64,000 nucleotides of DNA from Membranipora membranacea (lineage: Eukaryota; Bryozoa; Gymnolaemata; Cheilostomatida; Membraniporidae): the NCBI GenBank assembly GCA_914767715.1, contig OU612073.1, positions 20,274,001 to 20,338,000 on the forward strand, in the 5' to 3' direction. The translations under genes and the position numbers were made by a program. Numbering within the stretch: the first letter of the stretch is position 1; the number at the start of each line of letters is the position of its first letter. Under the pieces are notes generated by a model. The model was not told the DNA's origin. It did no database searches and was given only the letters and a program-made list of their open reading frames with translations. Shown one piece after another: positions 22,407 through 33,500 of the stretch.

Positions 22407-22605
22407 TGCCAGTGGACAGACTGTGCGGACTATATGGGAAAAATATTATTTAATGACATTTCTGAGTTAGCAGACCACGTTAAGACTCACATCGAGCAGC
22501 CACAACTAGACTCAGCTCCGTGCGAGAGATGTTACACCTGCATGTGGAAAAAGATATCAGAAGAGGAAACTCTTGAGACATCACATTCAGGATATGCATA
22601 CAGGT
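22407..22605 (+). other. C2H2 zinc fingers of the transposase exon, second one frameshifted
   Basis: The first finger reads CQWTDC ... ISELADHVKTH (22407-22490), a C-x4-C ... H-x3-H Gli-type finger. The second begins CYTCMW (22528) in the same frame and continues, after a shift, as KRYQKRKLLRHHIQDMHTG in the frame that joins the next exon in phase 1 as G|GT. The HTGE link that the junction gives is like the inter-finger linker of C2H2 arrays. A small indel between 22545 and 22565 explains the break. Confidence 0.6.
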
Positions 22606-24140
22606 AAATAGGATACGATATGGGTGCGGGGGGGCTACTCAGTATGGACAATTCATAATTTGGACTACTAATATCTCTTCAAAATCGCTTTTCAAAAACT
22701 GAGCGCTCATATTATTTGAGCTGAAAAAGCAAGAAGCATATATACTGAAACCACTGCATATTGTAAACTATACTTAGCATCCTTTTATTGTATTACTCAT
22801 ATGGGAAGTGAAAAACACGGACACAGTCTGGATGTATTTGAAAATCAGATCAGGAATTTTGATCTGCCTCCCTGACAGAGACGGTGGAGGGAGAGAACCA
22901 TAAAGTTCTGTATAAGTGCTCTCAAGCAGGTGAGTGGAAGTTTCAATTGGAGCCATAATCTCCATGTCGAAAAGTAAAACACTCTTGATAACTTCCATTA
23001 AACTTCAGGTGTATCATGTCACATATTGTAATTGTCCCCCTCCCCCTTGATACTGATGTTTTTCTTTGCCATTTGTCTAGGTGAGTTGGACAAGTTGAGA
23101 CTGTCAGGCATGTGTCTACCAAGTTCCTCAACAGTTCAGCGGTATAAAAGCTTCGGATGTTCAGACTCGGGTTGGTTGGAGAAGTTAATTGACGGTCTAA
23201 AGAGATCCATGGGGAGCTACCACCAAAAGAACGATACGGCATTTTATCCTTTTTATGAAGTGAAGGTTAAGGAAGGAGTGGTATATAATCCTCACACAGG
23301 AGACCTTATTGGTGAGAAAATGTCAAAAAAGTTATAGCCTCCATCTACATATTGTATGTATGTATTGTATTGTATGTCAAGTCACCTCTAAACTAGCTTT
23401 ATCTCCATCCAATATTTGCTCCTACGGGGTAAGGGCAATTATTAGCAAGGTTTTGTATCATAAGGTCTCATTTTGCTTCTAGCTATTAATTAGGTGTATG
23501 TGAAGAGGGGGCAGATGTTGGTAAACATATTCTACAGTTCTTCTGGAGCTGCACATACACCAACTTTAGCTACCCTCTAGCCTTGTTCGTAACCAAGACA
23601 GCCAACTATTTAGATATCAGCAAGTACTTCTGGGATGGAGTAAGGTACCTGATGTCAGCAAACCTAACAGTACCTGCAACAATATTTGATGGATCACCAT
23701 CAAACAGAAGGTTTCAGGTGAGGCTTGCCTATCTACCCAACTTTTCCTCATAAAGCAAACCTGGAAGATAGGGCACACTTCTTAGAGTGTATGTCATAAA
23801 CTGATCGACAAAGTTTACCATCAAAACTCACAACTCATAATTTAAACGTATATTTAACAGTACATACTTTGTTTCCAGGAATTGACAACACTTCCTAATT
23901 GGTCCCATCTGGCTAGAAACATCATGAGCGAGAAGGTAGAAGACATTATTGTACTGTCAGATCCACCCCACCTAGCAAAGAATTTCAGGTGAGTTCGGCC
24001 ATAGTTCACACAATTGAGTGCTGAACATTTAAAACTTATCTGAGTAACCTACAAGGTATTTCATATCAATGTAAATATAATTTCTGACCAAGCTGACTGA
24101 GAGTATCTCATAATGTACTTTCTTTATCTTTATCTTTATC

Positions 24141-25500
24141 TAGCACGAGTCAAAATTTGTCACAGTTTCTGCACTTGATATCCGTAAAGCTTTTGATTGC
24201 GTAAACCATAAGATCCTTGCCAGTAAACTGTTAACGAAATTCAATTTCCACACTAATGCATCAAATTTAATTAAAAATTATCTTTCAAGTCGAGAGCAGG
24301 CCATGAAAGTTAATGGTTGTGTATCTGAATGCAGTCGAGTTATAACTGGTGTGCCGCAGGGGTCTGTACTTGGACCACTCCTGTTTATCATGTTTATTAA
24401 CGATCTGATGGAGCTCAAAAATTGTTATCTATATGCTGATGACTGCCTACTAGTCACCAGTGGGGAAAACCCAGACATTTCCACAAAACTTATGGAAAAA
24501 AGCATTCATCAAGCATCCAGTTGGTACAGTGAAAATTGCCTTGTTCTAAACAGCGGTAAAACGGATGTCATGACCATTTCTAATAAACGTAACATCAAAC
24601 CTCCGGAACTTAAATTTAATAATCTCATTTTCAAACAATCTGACAAAATTAAGTACTTAGGTGTGATTCTTGATAACAAATTAAATTTTAAATCTCATAC
24701 CAGTAAAATTAAACAAAAACTTTATCCAATAGTCACCAACTTTCAACGTAATAGAAAATTCCTGACACCTAAATTAGCTAAGCTTTGGTACATTGGACTT
24801 ATACGTTCTAATCCGGAATACAGCTCTCCTGTTTTATTTACCACAAACGACTACGTCAAAAAAGAATTTTTAAAAATTGAGAATAGATGTTTGAAAATTA
24901 TAGACTATAACAGTTCTAAAGATAATACTCGAAAGACCTACAACATCCCTGTTTTAACTTTGCGTTTCGAATATTTGTATCTGCTGACGTTTTATAAAAT
25001 TGTTAATAGTTTAGTCCCAATAATTGATACCAATCTGCTCCCCGAGAAATTAACTAGTGAAACTCGGCTTGCTAAAAGTTCTGGGTTTAGACTATCCAAG
25101 GAAAATTTTAGATTTGCTTTAGCTAATTTCGGTGCTCAGAAGTTTAACGAATTACCCAATCATGTTAAGCTGAGTCAATCCCTTGCTACATTCAAAAGTG
25201 CCACTCGGAGCCACGTCCTCAAACTTCTCAATTAATGAGTCAGTTCTTATCATTTCATTTTAGCCTACTGCTACATTGTTCTAACTTTTCTTTTCCTAGC
25301 TATTGTGTATCAACTTGTGTAATGTTTTACTGCTAATTAATGCCTGCGTGTACGTTGTAATTTTACCTGTCATTGTTCTTGATTTTTAGTTACATGTCTT
25401 TTTAATTCTACACCATATTTTTATCAATTTTTCTGTTTTCTGGGTACAAGTCCTAAGGACTTATTCTTCTCCAGAATAAACATGGAATATATATAATTCA
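24141..25500 (+). mobile_element. Jockey/CR1-like LINE insertion with uninterrupted RT frame
   Basis: The frame is open from 24144 to 25235 (363 codons; it has no true start because the element is 5'-truncated). It contains ALDIRKAFDCVNHKIL (first catalytic Asp), GVPQGSVLGPLLFIMFINDL, LYADDCLLV (the YADD box with the catalytic pair), IKYLGVILDNKLNFKSH, and a C-terminal region with ENRCLKIIDYN. Then comes a 3' tail of about 260 bases, ending with AATAAACATGGAATATATA near 25480. It lies in the intron 23989-25540 of the P-like gene, in sense orientation, preceded by TTTATCTTTATC. The lack of stops contrasts with the host gene and points to recent insertion. No target-site duplication was recognised. 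Confidence 0.85.
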
Positions 25501-26768
25501 ATAGAAAAATGTGATGTAATATCCCACTTGATAATTTCAGAAACGCACTGTTCAACAGCGGCGACAAAAAGCACTGTACAAGGAAAATGATAAGGGAAGA
25601 TGAACAAGTGATATGGGCACATAATTAGTCAGTAAAATATACGGATATATACATCGGCTGGAGCGTAACACGTATACCAAATGAAGCAGTCTATCTGAAC
25701 AACTTCTTGAAGATGAGGATTCCTCTGATAGAAAAGGTGAAGCTTAATTTTACTTGAATAAGTATTTTAGTCCCAGCTGATTTTCTTTGAGTTGCGAACA
25801 GAACAACTTAAAAATCTTAAAAATAAGACAAATTTAAATTTATTTTTTCGTAGAGTATTAGAAACATCAGACTTTGTGTAACGAAAAAGTAGGCTTATAC
25901 ACACACATGTTCACTTGATTTTATATCTTATTCAGGAAATACAATAACCTATGCTTGTGGACATGTGGGAGTTGATGAATTATAGACAACTAGTAAGACA
26001 AGAAGATCTGTCACAATTCTGCAAGGTGAGCACTATATCATCTCCTCGGAACTTACTATGGACTAGATTTTCTAGTTTCCATCAGTAAATGTAGTAGTAG
26101 TGTATAGTACATAGTTCAAGAGGTGAGCTTGCAAAGTCAGAACTTACAAATAGTCTCTCTTTGCATATTCTAGAAGCTAGATCCTGTTCTAGAGCACTTT
26201 GAAAGCTGGGATAGCGACAGATTCACAGCTGACTACCCCAGATACCCAAGTACAGCAGAGATTCCTCCTGTCACCACACTGAATGATTGCTGGACCACAA
26301 TCAACGGGTTAAAAGCATTGGCGAAGATATCTGTAGCTCTCGGCAACGGATTGACACCCCAACGGCTCAACCAGGATGTTGGCGAGAATGTTTTTTGGCC
26401 ATCAGAGGCAGGCGTGCGGGTCAACTAGCAGCATGACTGGTAATTATCCCTACATTGACAGCTGTGTCAGTATTGGTTTGGTTGAAATTAAATCAATAGC
26501 ATGGGGCCAATAATTAATTCAAATAACCAAAAGAGTTTCCATAAGCCCTAAAAAGCCCATTGACCATTTGATAACCGAAATTTCATTCATACATTTGTTC
26601 ATTCTTCGATCATGAGTAAATATTTCAACATTTTCAACAGATTATTTATTTCCTCGATATGATCATATTTCAACTTTGCTTCAAATTTTTTCAGTTTCAA
26701 CGTACGCCTCCAACATGGTGAACATATCATCAATTAATGTGGTGGGAGGAAGCTACAACTCAGACTGA

Positions 26769-27387
26769 TCCCTCTGTCCACCAGAAGTATCACAGAAGAA
26801 GATGCCATGGATACCTCTAGCTAGATGAAGACTAGGGCATCTCTTTCTATTACATCATTATCAAATTTTGCCAGTTGACCTAGACAAGTTGTATTTCCTT
26901 ATTTACTGCCTGACTTGTTTGTTTGGATTGAAGGTCCTCTGATGCCTTGACATTACCCAGTCATATTTCAGTAGTTATAACTTAGCTCGTAGGCATCTAG
27001 AACAAACGGTAGATGATAAAGGGCTAGAATGGGGGTCAGATTTATCCATCAATACAGACAGTCTTACTATCATATCATATTCATCTGTACTTATTAAGTA
27101 TACCAAGGTGCTAGAGCACATGCAAAAAAATTCTCTTTCAAACGGTATATGTGTTTGTTTAAAGTGTTTAGGAAAGCAAAAAACAACCATTGTTCATATC
27201 AAAGCTTTGCCATATAGCAATGAACAAAAAAAATTGATTTTTTCGCAAAAGCTGATTAATGGACAATGTAACATAATTTAAAGTGCCAAAAGACAGAGTC
27301 TAGAGTATTTTATCTCCCCTGTTATGGATTTACACTAAAATATCTTTGACTATGCTACCTTGGCCCAATACTGTTTTTTTATTATTT
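26769..27387. other. no gene recognised
   Basis: Contains a minus-strand frame at 26975-27190 with no recognisable domain. It is the flank of the dead transposase gene and may hold its 3' terminal sequence. Confidence 0.4.
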
Positions 27388-27437
27388 CTAGTGTAACCAG
27401 AGACCATAGATATATCTATAGTCTCTGGTGTAACTAG
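27388..27437. repeat. 50-bp near-perfect palindrome
   Basis: The centre CATAGATATATCTATAG is flanked by CCAGAGAC/GTCTCTGG arms and CTAG ends. It could fold as a hairpin; no other copy was noticed. Confidence 0.75.
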
Positions 27438-27465
27438 AGCAGCCTGGTTACTGTCTTCAGGTGTA

Positions 27466-27786
27466 GCTAGACAGGCCCACGAAATCGCGTGGGGAGGCAA
27501 TTTTACGCGTTGTTGATGCCAAACCACGCCGTTGGCCACTCTAACGATGCGTCTTTTCAAAGACCAGCGTGTTCGTGTTGTTAACCACGTTGTGAACTTA
27601 CGCTTCTGTCATTGGCCAGTTGGTACAATAGAGCGTATTTAATTGGCCATTACTCTTACTCATTGGTCATGGCTCATTGGCCACTCACTTAGCAATTTTG
27701 TCACAAGGTGGGTGTGTTAAGCCTATGAAGCCACGTCTACCACGCGTGGGAAGACAAATCCACGCATTTCGTGGGCTCATGTAGCA
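27466..27786. mobile_element. short element with terminal inverted repeats (MITE)
   Basis: GGCCCACGAAATCGCGTGG at 27473-27491 is matched by the reverse complement of CCACGCATTTCGTGGGCTC at 27760-27778, and pairing extends irregularly outwards (GCTA) and inwards. The interior is rich in TTGGCCA and CATTGG motifs and has no open frame. Target-site duplication unclear. Confidence 0.6.
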
Positions 27787-28156
27787 AGACCTTTAGGCAA
27801 GCCCGGGCTAGGCTTACTGTTATACTGTAAGTGGATAATCATCAGGTTCCCCCGCCATGGGTCCCTGGTACTGACAGGCCTTTACTCTGCCAATGTGAGC
27901 AAAATAAAGGCATGTAAGTCCCAGGGTTCAACGCCCACCCACATTACGATGGTTGTAAAGTGAGCGGACGAGAACTTTTAGGGCCTCTCACAGAATTCGT
28001 TCCCAAATGTAATTGATGGAACAATCTCGGCTACACTGCATACTATATTCTTGATTCTTGGAACGAATTTGTATTTTATTCAGCAAGAGTTGACAGAAAG
28101 GATCGTCAGTTTTACAATAGTAAAATTATTTACCATGCTTTACGTGTTTTTTTCAG

Positions 28157-28551
28157 AGAGAACTGATTGATATAAGGGTCAGAGAGGATAATAAGATTCG
28201 CAAAGAGCCAATAGCTGTGAGTAATACCAAATCTCACCCTAAACAAGTTCCCTAACTTTGTGATGCAAACTTATTATGAGAAGAAAATCTCAGAGCGGTG
28301 GACTGCAGTGCAGAACATAGTATAATTATAGTGAACAAACTACCAACATCAAACAAGGCCTCATCAACATCATCATTTTTCCAAGTTATGACTAAGCATG
28401 CGTATAACAACGGCATCAGAAAGGGCATATTATTAAATTCACTTATGTTATCTTGAAATCAATTTATTAGGGGAGGAATTTTGTTCAAGTGAGAATCACT
28501 GAGCAGACAGTTATTTATGTGGGATGGAAGGGGAATGATAAGGTAGAGCTG
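28157..28551 (+). pseudogene. gene-family copy D: exons 8 and 9 (numbering of copy C)
   Basis: 28157-28216 (after TTTCAG) encodes RELIDIRVREDNKIRKEPIA, with the same length of 60 bases, phase 0 and GTGAGT donor as exon 8 of copy C. 28471-28551 (after TTATTAG) encodes NFVQVRITEQTVIYVGWKGN, the counterpart of exon 9. The donor of the second exon has become GC (GCAAGA), and without splicing the frame runs to a TGA near 28606. The downstream intron (28840-29060) is paralogous to 35270-35520. The rest is lost; a LINE fragment follows. A partial duplicate, probably not functional. Confidence 0.55.
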
Positions 28552-28612
28552 GCAAGAAAAATTATACTTAAAATAGAGAAGCCAGCATTTTTTGTCTCTA
28601 CTGTTTGATAAG

Positions 28613-28828
28613 ATACAGAAGATTAGGCTGCCCCTAAAGAAGGACGCAAGGTGCCCTAAATCCTCATACTGAGAATGTGATACATCCTAGAAAACTAGAA
28701 TGCATCCTAGAGGTGTGAGGCTATAGAAGACCTCCTAATCGTGGGTGTGCAGCGAGCTGCCAAAACTGAACTGGCACTAATCGGCCATTAGCAGTGGCAC
28801 TTTGATCTTAGCCAATAGGCCGAGAAGC
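28613..28828 (-). repeat. U2 snRNA-headed SINE, copy c
   Basis: On the minus strand the element starts GCTTCTCGGCCTATTGGCTA followed by AGATCAAAGTG, nearly identical to the 5' end of animal U2 snRNA. The body of about 185 bases matches copies at 30594 and 31210, including the AGTTTTGGCAGCT and GGGCACCTTGCGTCC blocks and a tail after GGGGCAGCC. It lies in the intron after exon 9 of copy D; copy C has no element at that place. Confidence 0.75.
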
Positions 28829-29154
28829 CAAAATTCTTTGACTTTTGGTTGGCTAATTGTAAATATTTAGCTCGACAAAATATTATCGCAAGACCTGTGT
28901 CTATATTTCAGATGACTGTTTGTGTATGATATGAAGACAATTCGTATGGAGATATTTGTATGAATACTGTGAGTAATAAAAATTCTTGAATTCAGTCCTT
29001 ATCATTTTGTGTGCGAACTTATATAAACATGATTGGATATAATATTGAAAAAATTATTAAAGATTTTGACTGGCAATGGCCACTTGGCACCACTATGACA
29101 GAATTTCTGTATTGTGTAAGGAAATTTTATAGTCCACTACACTAAAACCTTAGG

Positions 29155-29520
29155 GTATATGTCTTGTCACAAACTTGTCCTATTTTATGTTGCCAACATA
29201 CGATCAATCCTCAATTTTTGTATTCCTGCCTTTTTTGCCATAGTAACCAACAGCCAGCTAAAATCCTTAGAACTATTTTTAAAATTGTTCGCTAGAGTAA
29301 TTTTACCACACAAAGATGATAATTCTGAGAGACTATCAGCACTAGCCATCCCAGAGTAAGGACTTTTCAGTGAATCACTTTATCGGAATCATTTTATCAA
29401 GACAGCCAGTGACTGAAGGCATCGGCTCCACGCGTTGGTGCCTGAGAGGCAGTCATCACAGTATAGACACTCTAGTCGACTGAAGACAATTTTGTAATTA
29501 ATGCACACACTGTAAAAGGC
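29155..29520 (+). mobile_element. CR1/Jockey-like LINE C-terminal fragment
   Basis: The frame 29159-29359 reads LVLFYVANIRSILNFCIPAF, then AIVTNSQLKSLE and RVILPHKDDNSERLSALAIP. It continues in frame after one stop with GLFSESLYRNHFIKTASD and LHALVPERQSSQYRHSSRLK. This is the conserved region downstream of RT in CR1/Jockey-type LINEs. 5'-truncated, with one stop. Confidence 0.7.
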
Positions 29521-29851
29521 AAAAAATCAATGTTTCATGATGGTGCCAAGAAATTTTTGTGAAATACAGTTTTATTTATACCAGAGCTGTTTTATATAAT
29601 ATCCAAGGGGATTTTTTACAGCGGAATACAAATAAATCTGTAAATCTTTTAACATGAAAACTTGCACTTTGTTTGTAAAGCCAAACAACAAAAACAATTT
29701 AGCATCAATTGAAACGATGGAGTTGTTTTCTCTGTACTCTTAGAAGAAAACTAAGTTTCCTTGTAATATCCTAGAGATTAATCGATCTGCGATTGCGATT
29801 CATTCTGATTGATAAATGTAAATGCATTCTGCAAGTCTTCTATTTCTGTAG
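29521..29851. other. no gene recognised
   Basis: AT-rich; probably the 3' part of the preceding LINE and intergenic sequence. Confidence 0.4.
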
Positions 29852-29882
29852 CCCTGTTTACTTCATTGGACTTTGATAAATT

Positions 29883-29993
29883 TGTTCTCCGGATAATAAC
29901 TTTCTGTGTAGTGATAAGGAGTATTGTGGGAGGTCATCAGTTGTATGTGATGGAATTACAGACTGTTCTGATGGCAACAATGACAATGACTGC
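29883..29993 (+). pseudogene. orphan LDL-receptor class A module
   Basis: The 37-codon frame has six cysteines spaced C-x7-C-x5-C-x6-C-x5-C-x8-C, with the calcium-binding signature VCDGITDCSDGNND. That is a complete LDL-A module, found in extracellular receptors and matrix proteins. TAA precedes the first cysteine by one codon, TGA follows the last directly, and no acceptor lies between. A GTGAGA donor at 30003 follows closely, and one extra T after the last cysteine codon would explain the stop. So it looks like one exon of a decayed receptor-type gene. It lies 0.5 kb upstream of copy C but no link is shown. Confidence 0.6.
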
Positions 29994-30502
29994 TGATGAC
30001 CAAGTGAGAGTTTGTTTGATAGCTTTTCAATCTGATGTAGTTTATTTATGATAATATAATGCAACTTCATTACCTACATTTTTTTCACTGGACTTTATTC
30101 TGTTATTGCTCTTATCTTTTGCAAATAAAATACATTAATCTCAATATGTTAACTGCCATCCTGCCCACCCACCTGCCCGAACAGCATAGAATTCCTTTTG
30201 TTATCTGTACACTTTTAAGAAAAGCTCTATAAATGAAATAAATAATAATTGATTGCGTAGTTTGACCAGGGAGTTTGGGAGATAGTTTTAGCGGAGTTGT
30301 CTTCTCCCTTGGTCTTCGCTAATAAAAGATATTGTCATGAGGTATGAGATAATAGTATTATGCTCAGTTAAAGTTATTCCAAAAATGCTTCATTGTCCGT
30401 TTTTGTAATGTTTGCAATTTTGCTCATTGATTATTGCAACTTGAATTGTGTTGGTTGGTTAACTTGATTTACTTAACTACATAACTAAATCTGTTTGCAA
30501 AA

Positions 30503-33500
30503 ATGGACATCAGTTTGACTGGAGTATTCGTTGTACTAATTGGTAAGAAGTTTGTTGCCTTTATATTAACTCTGTGGCTGGGTTCGACAAGAAGTTCTCG
30601 GCCTATTGGCTAAAATCAAAGTGTCACTGCCAATGGCCGATTAGTGCCAGTTCAGTTTTGGCAGCTTGCAGCACACTTATGATTAGGAGGTCCTCTATGG
30701 CCTCACCTCTAGGATGCATTCTAGTTTTCTAGAATGTATCACATTCTCAGTATGAGGATTAGGGCACCTTGCGTCCCTCTTTAGGGGCAGCCAAATCTTC
30801 AGTTTCTTACGAAACAGCAATAAGGTAAAAGAGGACCGTGTCATACAATATAACGTGACAAAATCTTTTGTTTCTTAGCATACAGCAAGAAGTTGTAAAT
30901 AATTGCTTCTCTGCTTCTCGGCCACTGAATTAGATTCTTCTCTTAGAATGGAAATAGTATCATAGCGTTATACGGTTAAGACACTAAACACAGGGACCCA
31001 TCTGACTGTTATCTGATTGGCTGTCCCTAGTAGCATGAATAATTAGCCTGAGAAATTGTCTTGTTTACAATGTTGCAAACAGTAATTATACCCCTACAGT
31101 GTCGATGATTAGGGCATTTCTAGATTGCTACTAGGGACTGGCTATTTTTGCAAGCCCTTTGTTTTGCAAAAGAAAGCTAATGATGCTATTCCAGATATGG
31201 AATTCAATGTTCTCGGCCTATTGGCTAAGATCAAAGTGTCACTGCCAATGGCTGATTAGTGCCAGTTCAGTTTTGGCAGCTTGCTGCACACTTATGATTA
31301 GGAGGTCCTCTATGCCTCACCTCTAGGATGCATTCTAGTTTTCTAGAATGTATCACATTCTCAGTATGGGGATTAGGGCACCTTGCGTCCCTCTTTAGGG
31401 GCAGCCCAACCTTCTGTTTCTTTCTAAACAACAAGAAGTTGTAAACAATTAAACTGATGGTGTTCAAATATGTCAAATGAATAAGCTGATGGTCCCGAGC
31501 AAAATCTCACTGCAGTCTTCTAACCCTAAACTGATTGCCTTTTATTCTCCTTGCAATGAGCATGGTTATTCTGTTTTAAATTACAAGGATTTGACTGTCA
31601 TAGAGTAAACACAACCTAAAGGTATATTATTTCCCTCCATAGCATTTCTTGTTTGCTCCTCCCTTTGATTTCCCCGCTGTAGTACAACCATTTATAAACA
31701 GTCCGAGCGTCATCTTTTTTACCGATTAAACATGATCATCTCTTTGTTTCAGCGTTGACGTGGATGGTGTGTGTTTGTGTGTTGGTAGCGACCGCAGCAC
31801 ATTATTATTTTGGTAAGACCCCAGAAACCTTCTGAATGACACTTATTGCGCATTTTAGTCTCATGCCATGTTTTCCCTCCATTCATAATCCGTGAATTTC
31901 TCTCTTATTTGGTATTGTGTCCCCTCAACCACTGGAGTGAAGCAAGTAAATTGAACTAACTCAACCAAAGCAGGCTATACACTGGTTGTATGCTAGTTTT
32001 GTGAAAGGTAGCAACATCTTCACTCACTAAAGCGCCATCTCTCATGATTCGATGTGTCAACAATTTATATTTTATGTAGAAACTGTAGTATTAAGGGTCA
32101 GTAACCTTAAGTATATAAGACTGACGAATGTGGAGCGGGATGTTAGGGAGCAATTGATGGAAGCGGTTAAGAGAGATATCACGAAGAGAGAAAGGAGAAC
32201 GAAAAGACTAGAGAGAAGGTGAGGTGATATATAGACTCAAAGTTCCTTAAGAGCTAGATTACAAACTTAGAGAGTTAAATCTAATAGTATGATTCGATAG
32301 CCAAATAAATTGATGGTGTTGCCGCAGTAACAGTATCGCAACAATCAAACACTCATGGTTCTTTCCTGCCATCTTGATAATCAAATGTTTTCTTTGGCAT
32401 GGATTCTTTTGAAGTTCTAATTGTATCTGAAATACTCCTCCCTAGGATCTTTCACAATTCGGCGCTAGATGTTCAAATTAAAGCTTGTTTGTTTTTTTAT
32501 ACTTAGAATGGAAAGGAAGGAAAATAAGATCAAAAGTGTAGAGGAAAAATATGAAGCGAGTATTGAAGTAAATGAAAAGATGATGAAGAAGTAAGTATAG
32601 CGATCATATAATCAATCATTCATCATTCATCCATCCAATAAATAGTATAATACAATGATATACTAATCTGATATCCATGAATAACTCCAAGCAATCAGAA
32701 AAAAACCTACTTTGATTGCAATCCAACGATCATTGTAAGGTTGTCAATACGGAACCATGTACAACATGTATTCTGGTTATTGGAGCTCCAAATATTCAAT
32801 GAAAATTAATTGACCCTGTCTTATACTGTAAAAGCAGTAGGTAATATCAAGCATAACTCATGACAGCCTGAGATATACAATAATTTTATAAGTACAACTA
32901 AATTGTTATCCTGATGAATGAAACCCAAATTGTTTTTAGGGTAAAGGAAGACAACAACAAAAGGGAAGAGCTAATGAAAAAAACCTACCAACAAGAGATA
33001 ATACGGTAAAATAATTATATTCATTGTTTGTAACGAGAAAGTAGTGAAACAGTTCTATGTGCTATCACCCTTTGCTGTGCCTGACTATTTATTTGAAATG
33101 CCCTGTGAGAAAGAATTGAAGGTTCTTTTCTCCGTTCTCCCACTCATTTTAAAATCTTTCCACATCAGCCACGTTTGTTGTAGAATTGTCAATAATGCAA
33201 TCAAAATCAAGGAAAGTTGTTCACACTGTGAATTTGTTTGTGTACAGGGCTGAGGAAGGGAGGATGGAGGCAGAGTTGAGGGGAGCGGCGGGGGCGGACT
33301 GGCAGAGAGGAGAGGCGGACGGGCTGAGAGCAGAGTTGAATAAGTAAGATCAACCTAAGATGAGCTTTTGCCAAAAACAATAAAACATTTATCATATCTG
33401 TTTATGTGGTGCATGGTTGGAAATAATAACAATTAATCCAGAGTTTGGAGTTGTTCTCATTATATACATGGCTGCACAACTCCGAACTACTGCTTGTAAA

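Larger units (their letters stand above)
19037..26768 (+). pseudogene. multi-exon P-element-type transposase gene with PHD finger, proline heptads and C2H2 fingers; dead
   Basis: The 5' exon runs from about 19037 to 22613: an unknown N-terminal segment (SAIDRFLTDNGLKPEKVFPL), a PHD-like finger (19369-19446), a heptad array, C2H2 fingers and a donor at 22614. Further exons are 23081-23311 (LRLSGMCLPSSSTVQRY), 23494-23717 (TIFDGSPSNRRFQ), 23879-23988 (IIVLSDPPHLAKNF), 25541-25736, 25936-26025, 26174-26439 (GLTPQRLNQDVGENVF) and 26695-26768. All junction phases agree across these exons. The 'SG---PS--T', 'DG---NR', 'SDPPHL-KN-R' and 'NQD--EN-F' blocks, in this order, are hallmarks of P-element/THAP9-type RNase H transposases. 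The usual THAP domain is absent. Breaks: stops at 19411, 20075, 20378, 25616-region and 25945-region, frameshifts in A and T runs (19328-19334; TTTTTT near 26390) and near 22560. A LINE sits in the intron 23989-25540. Confidence 0.75.
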
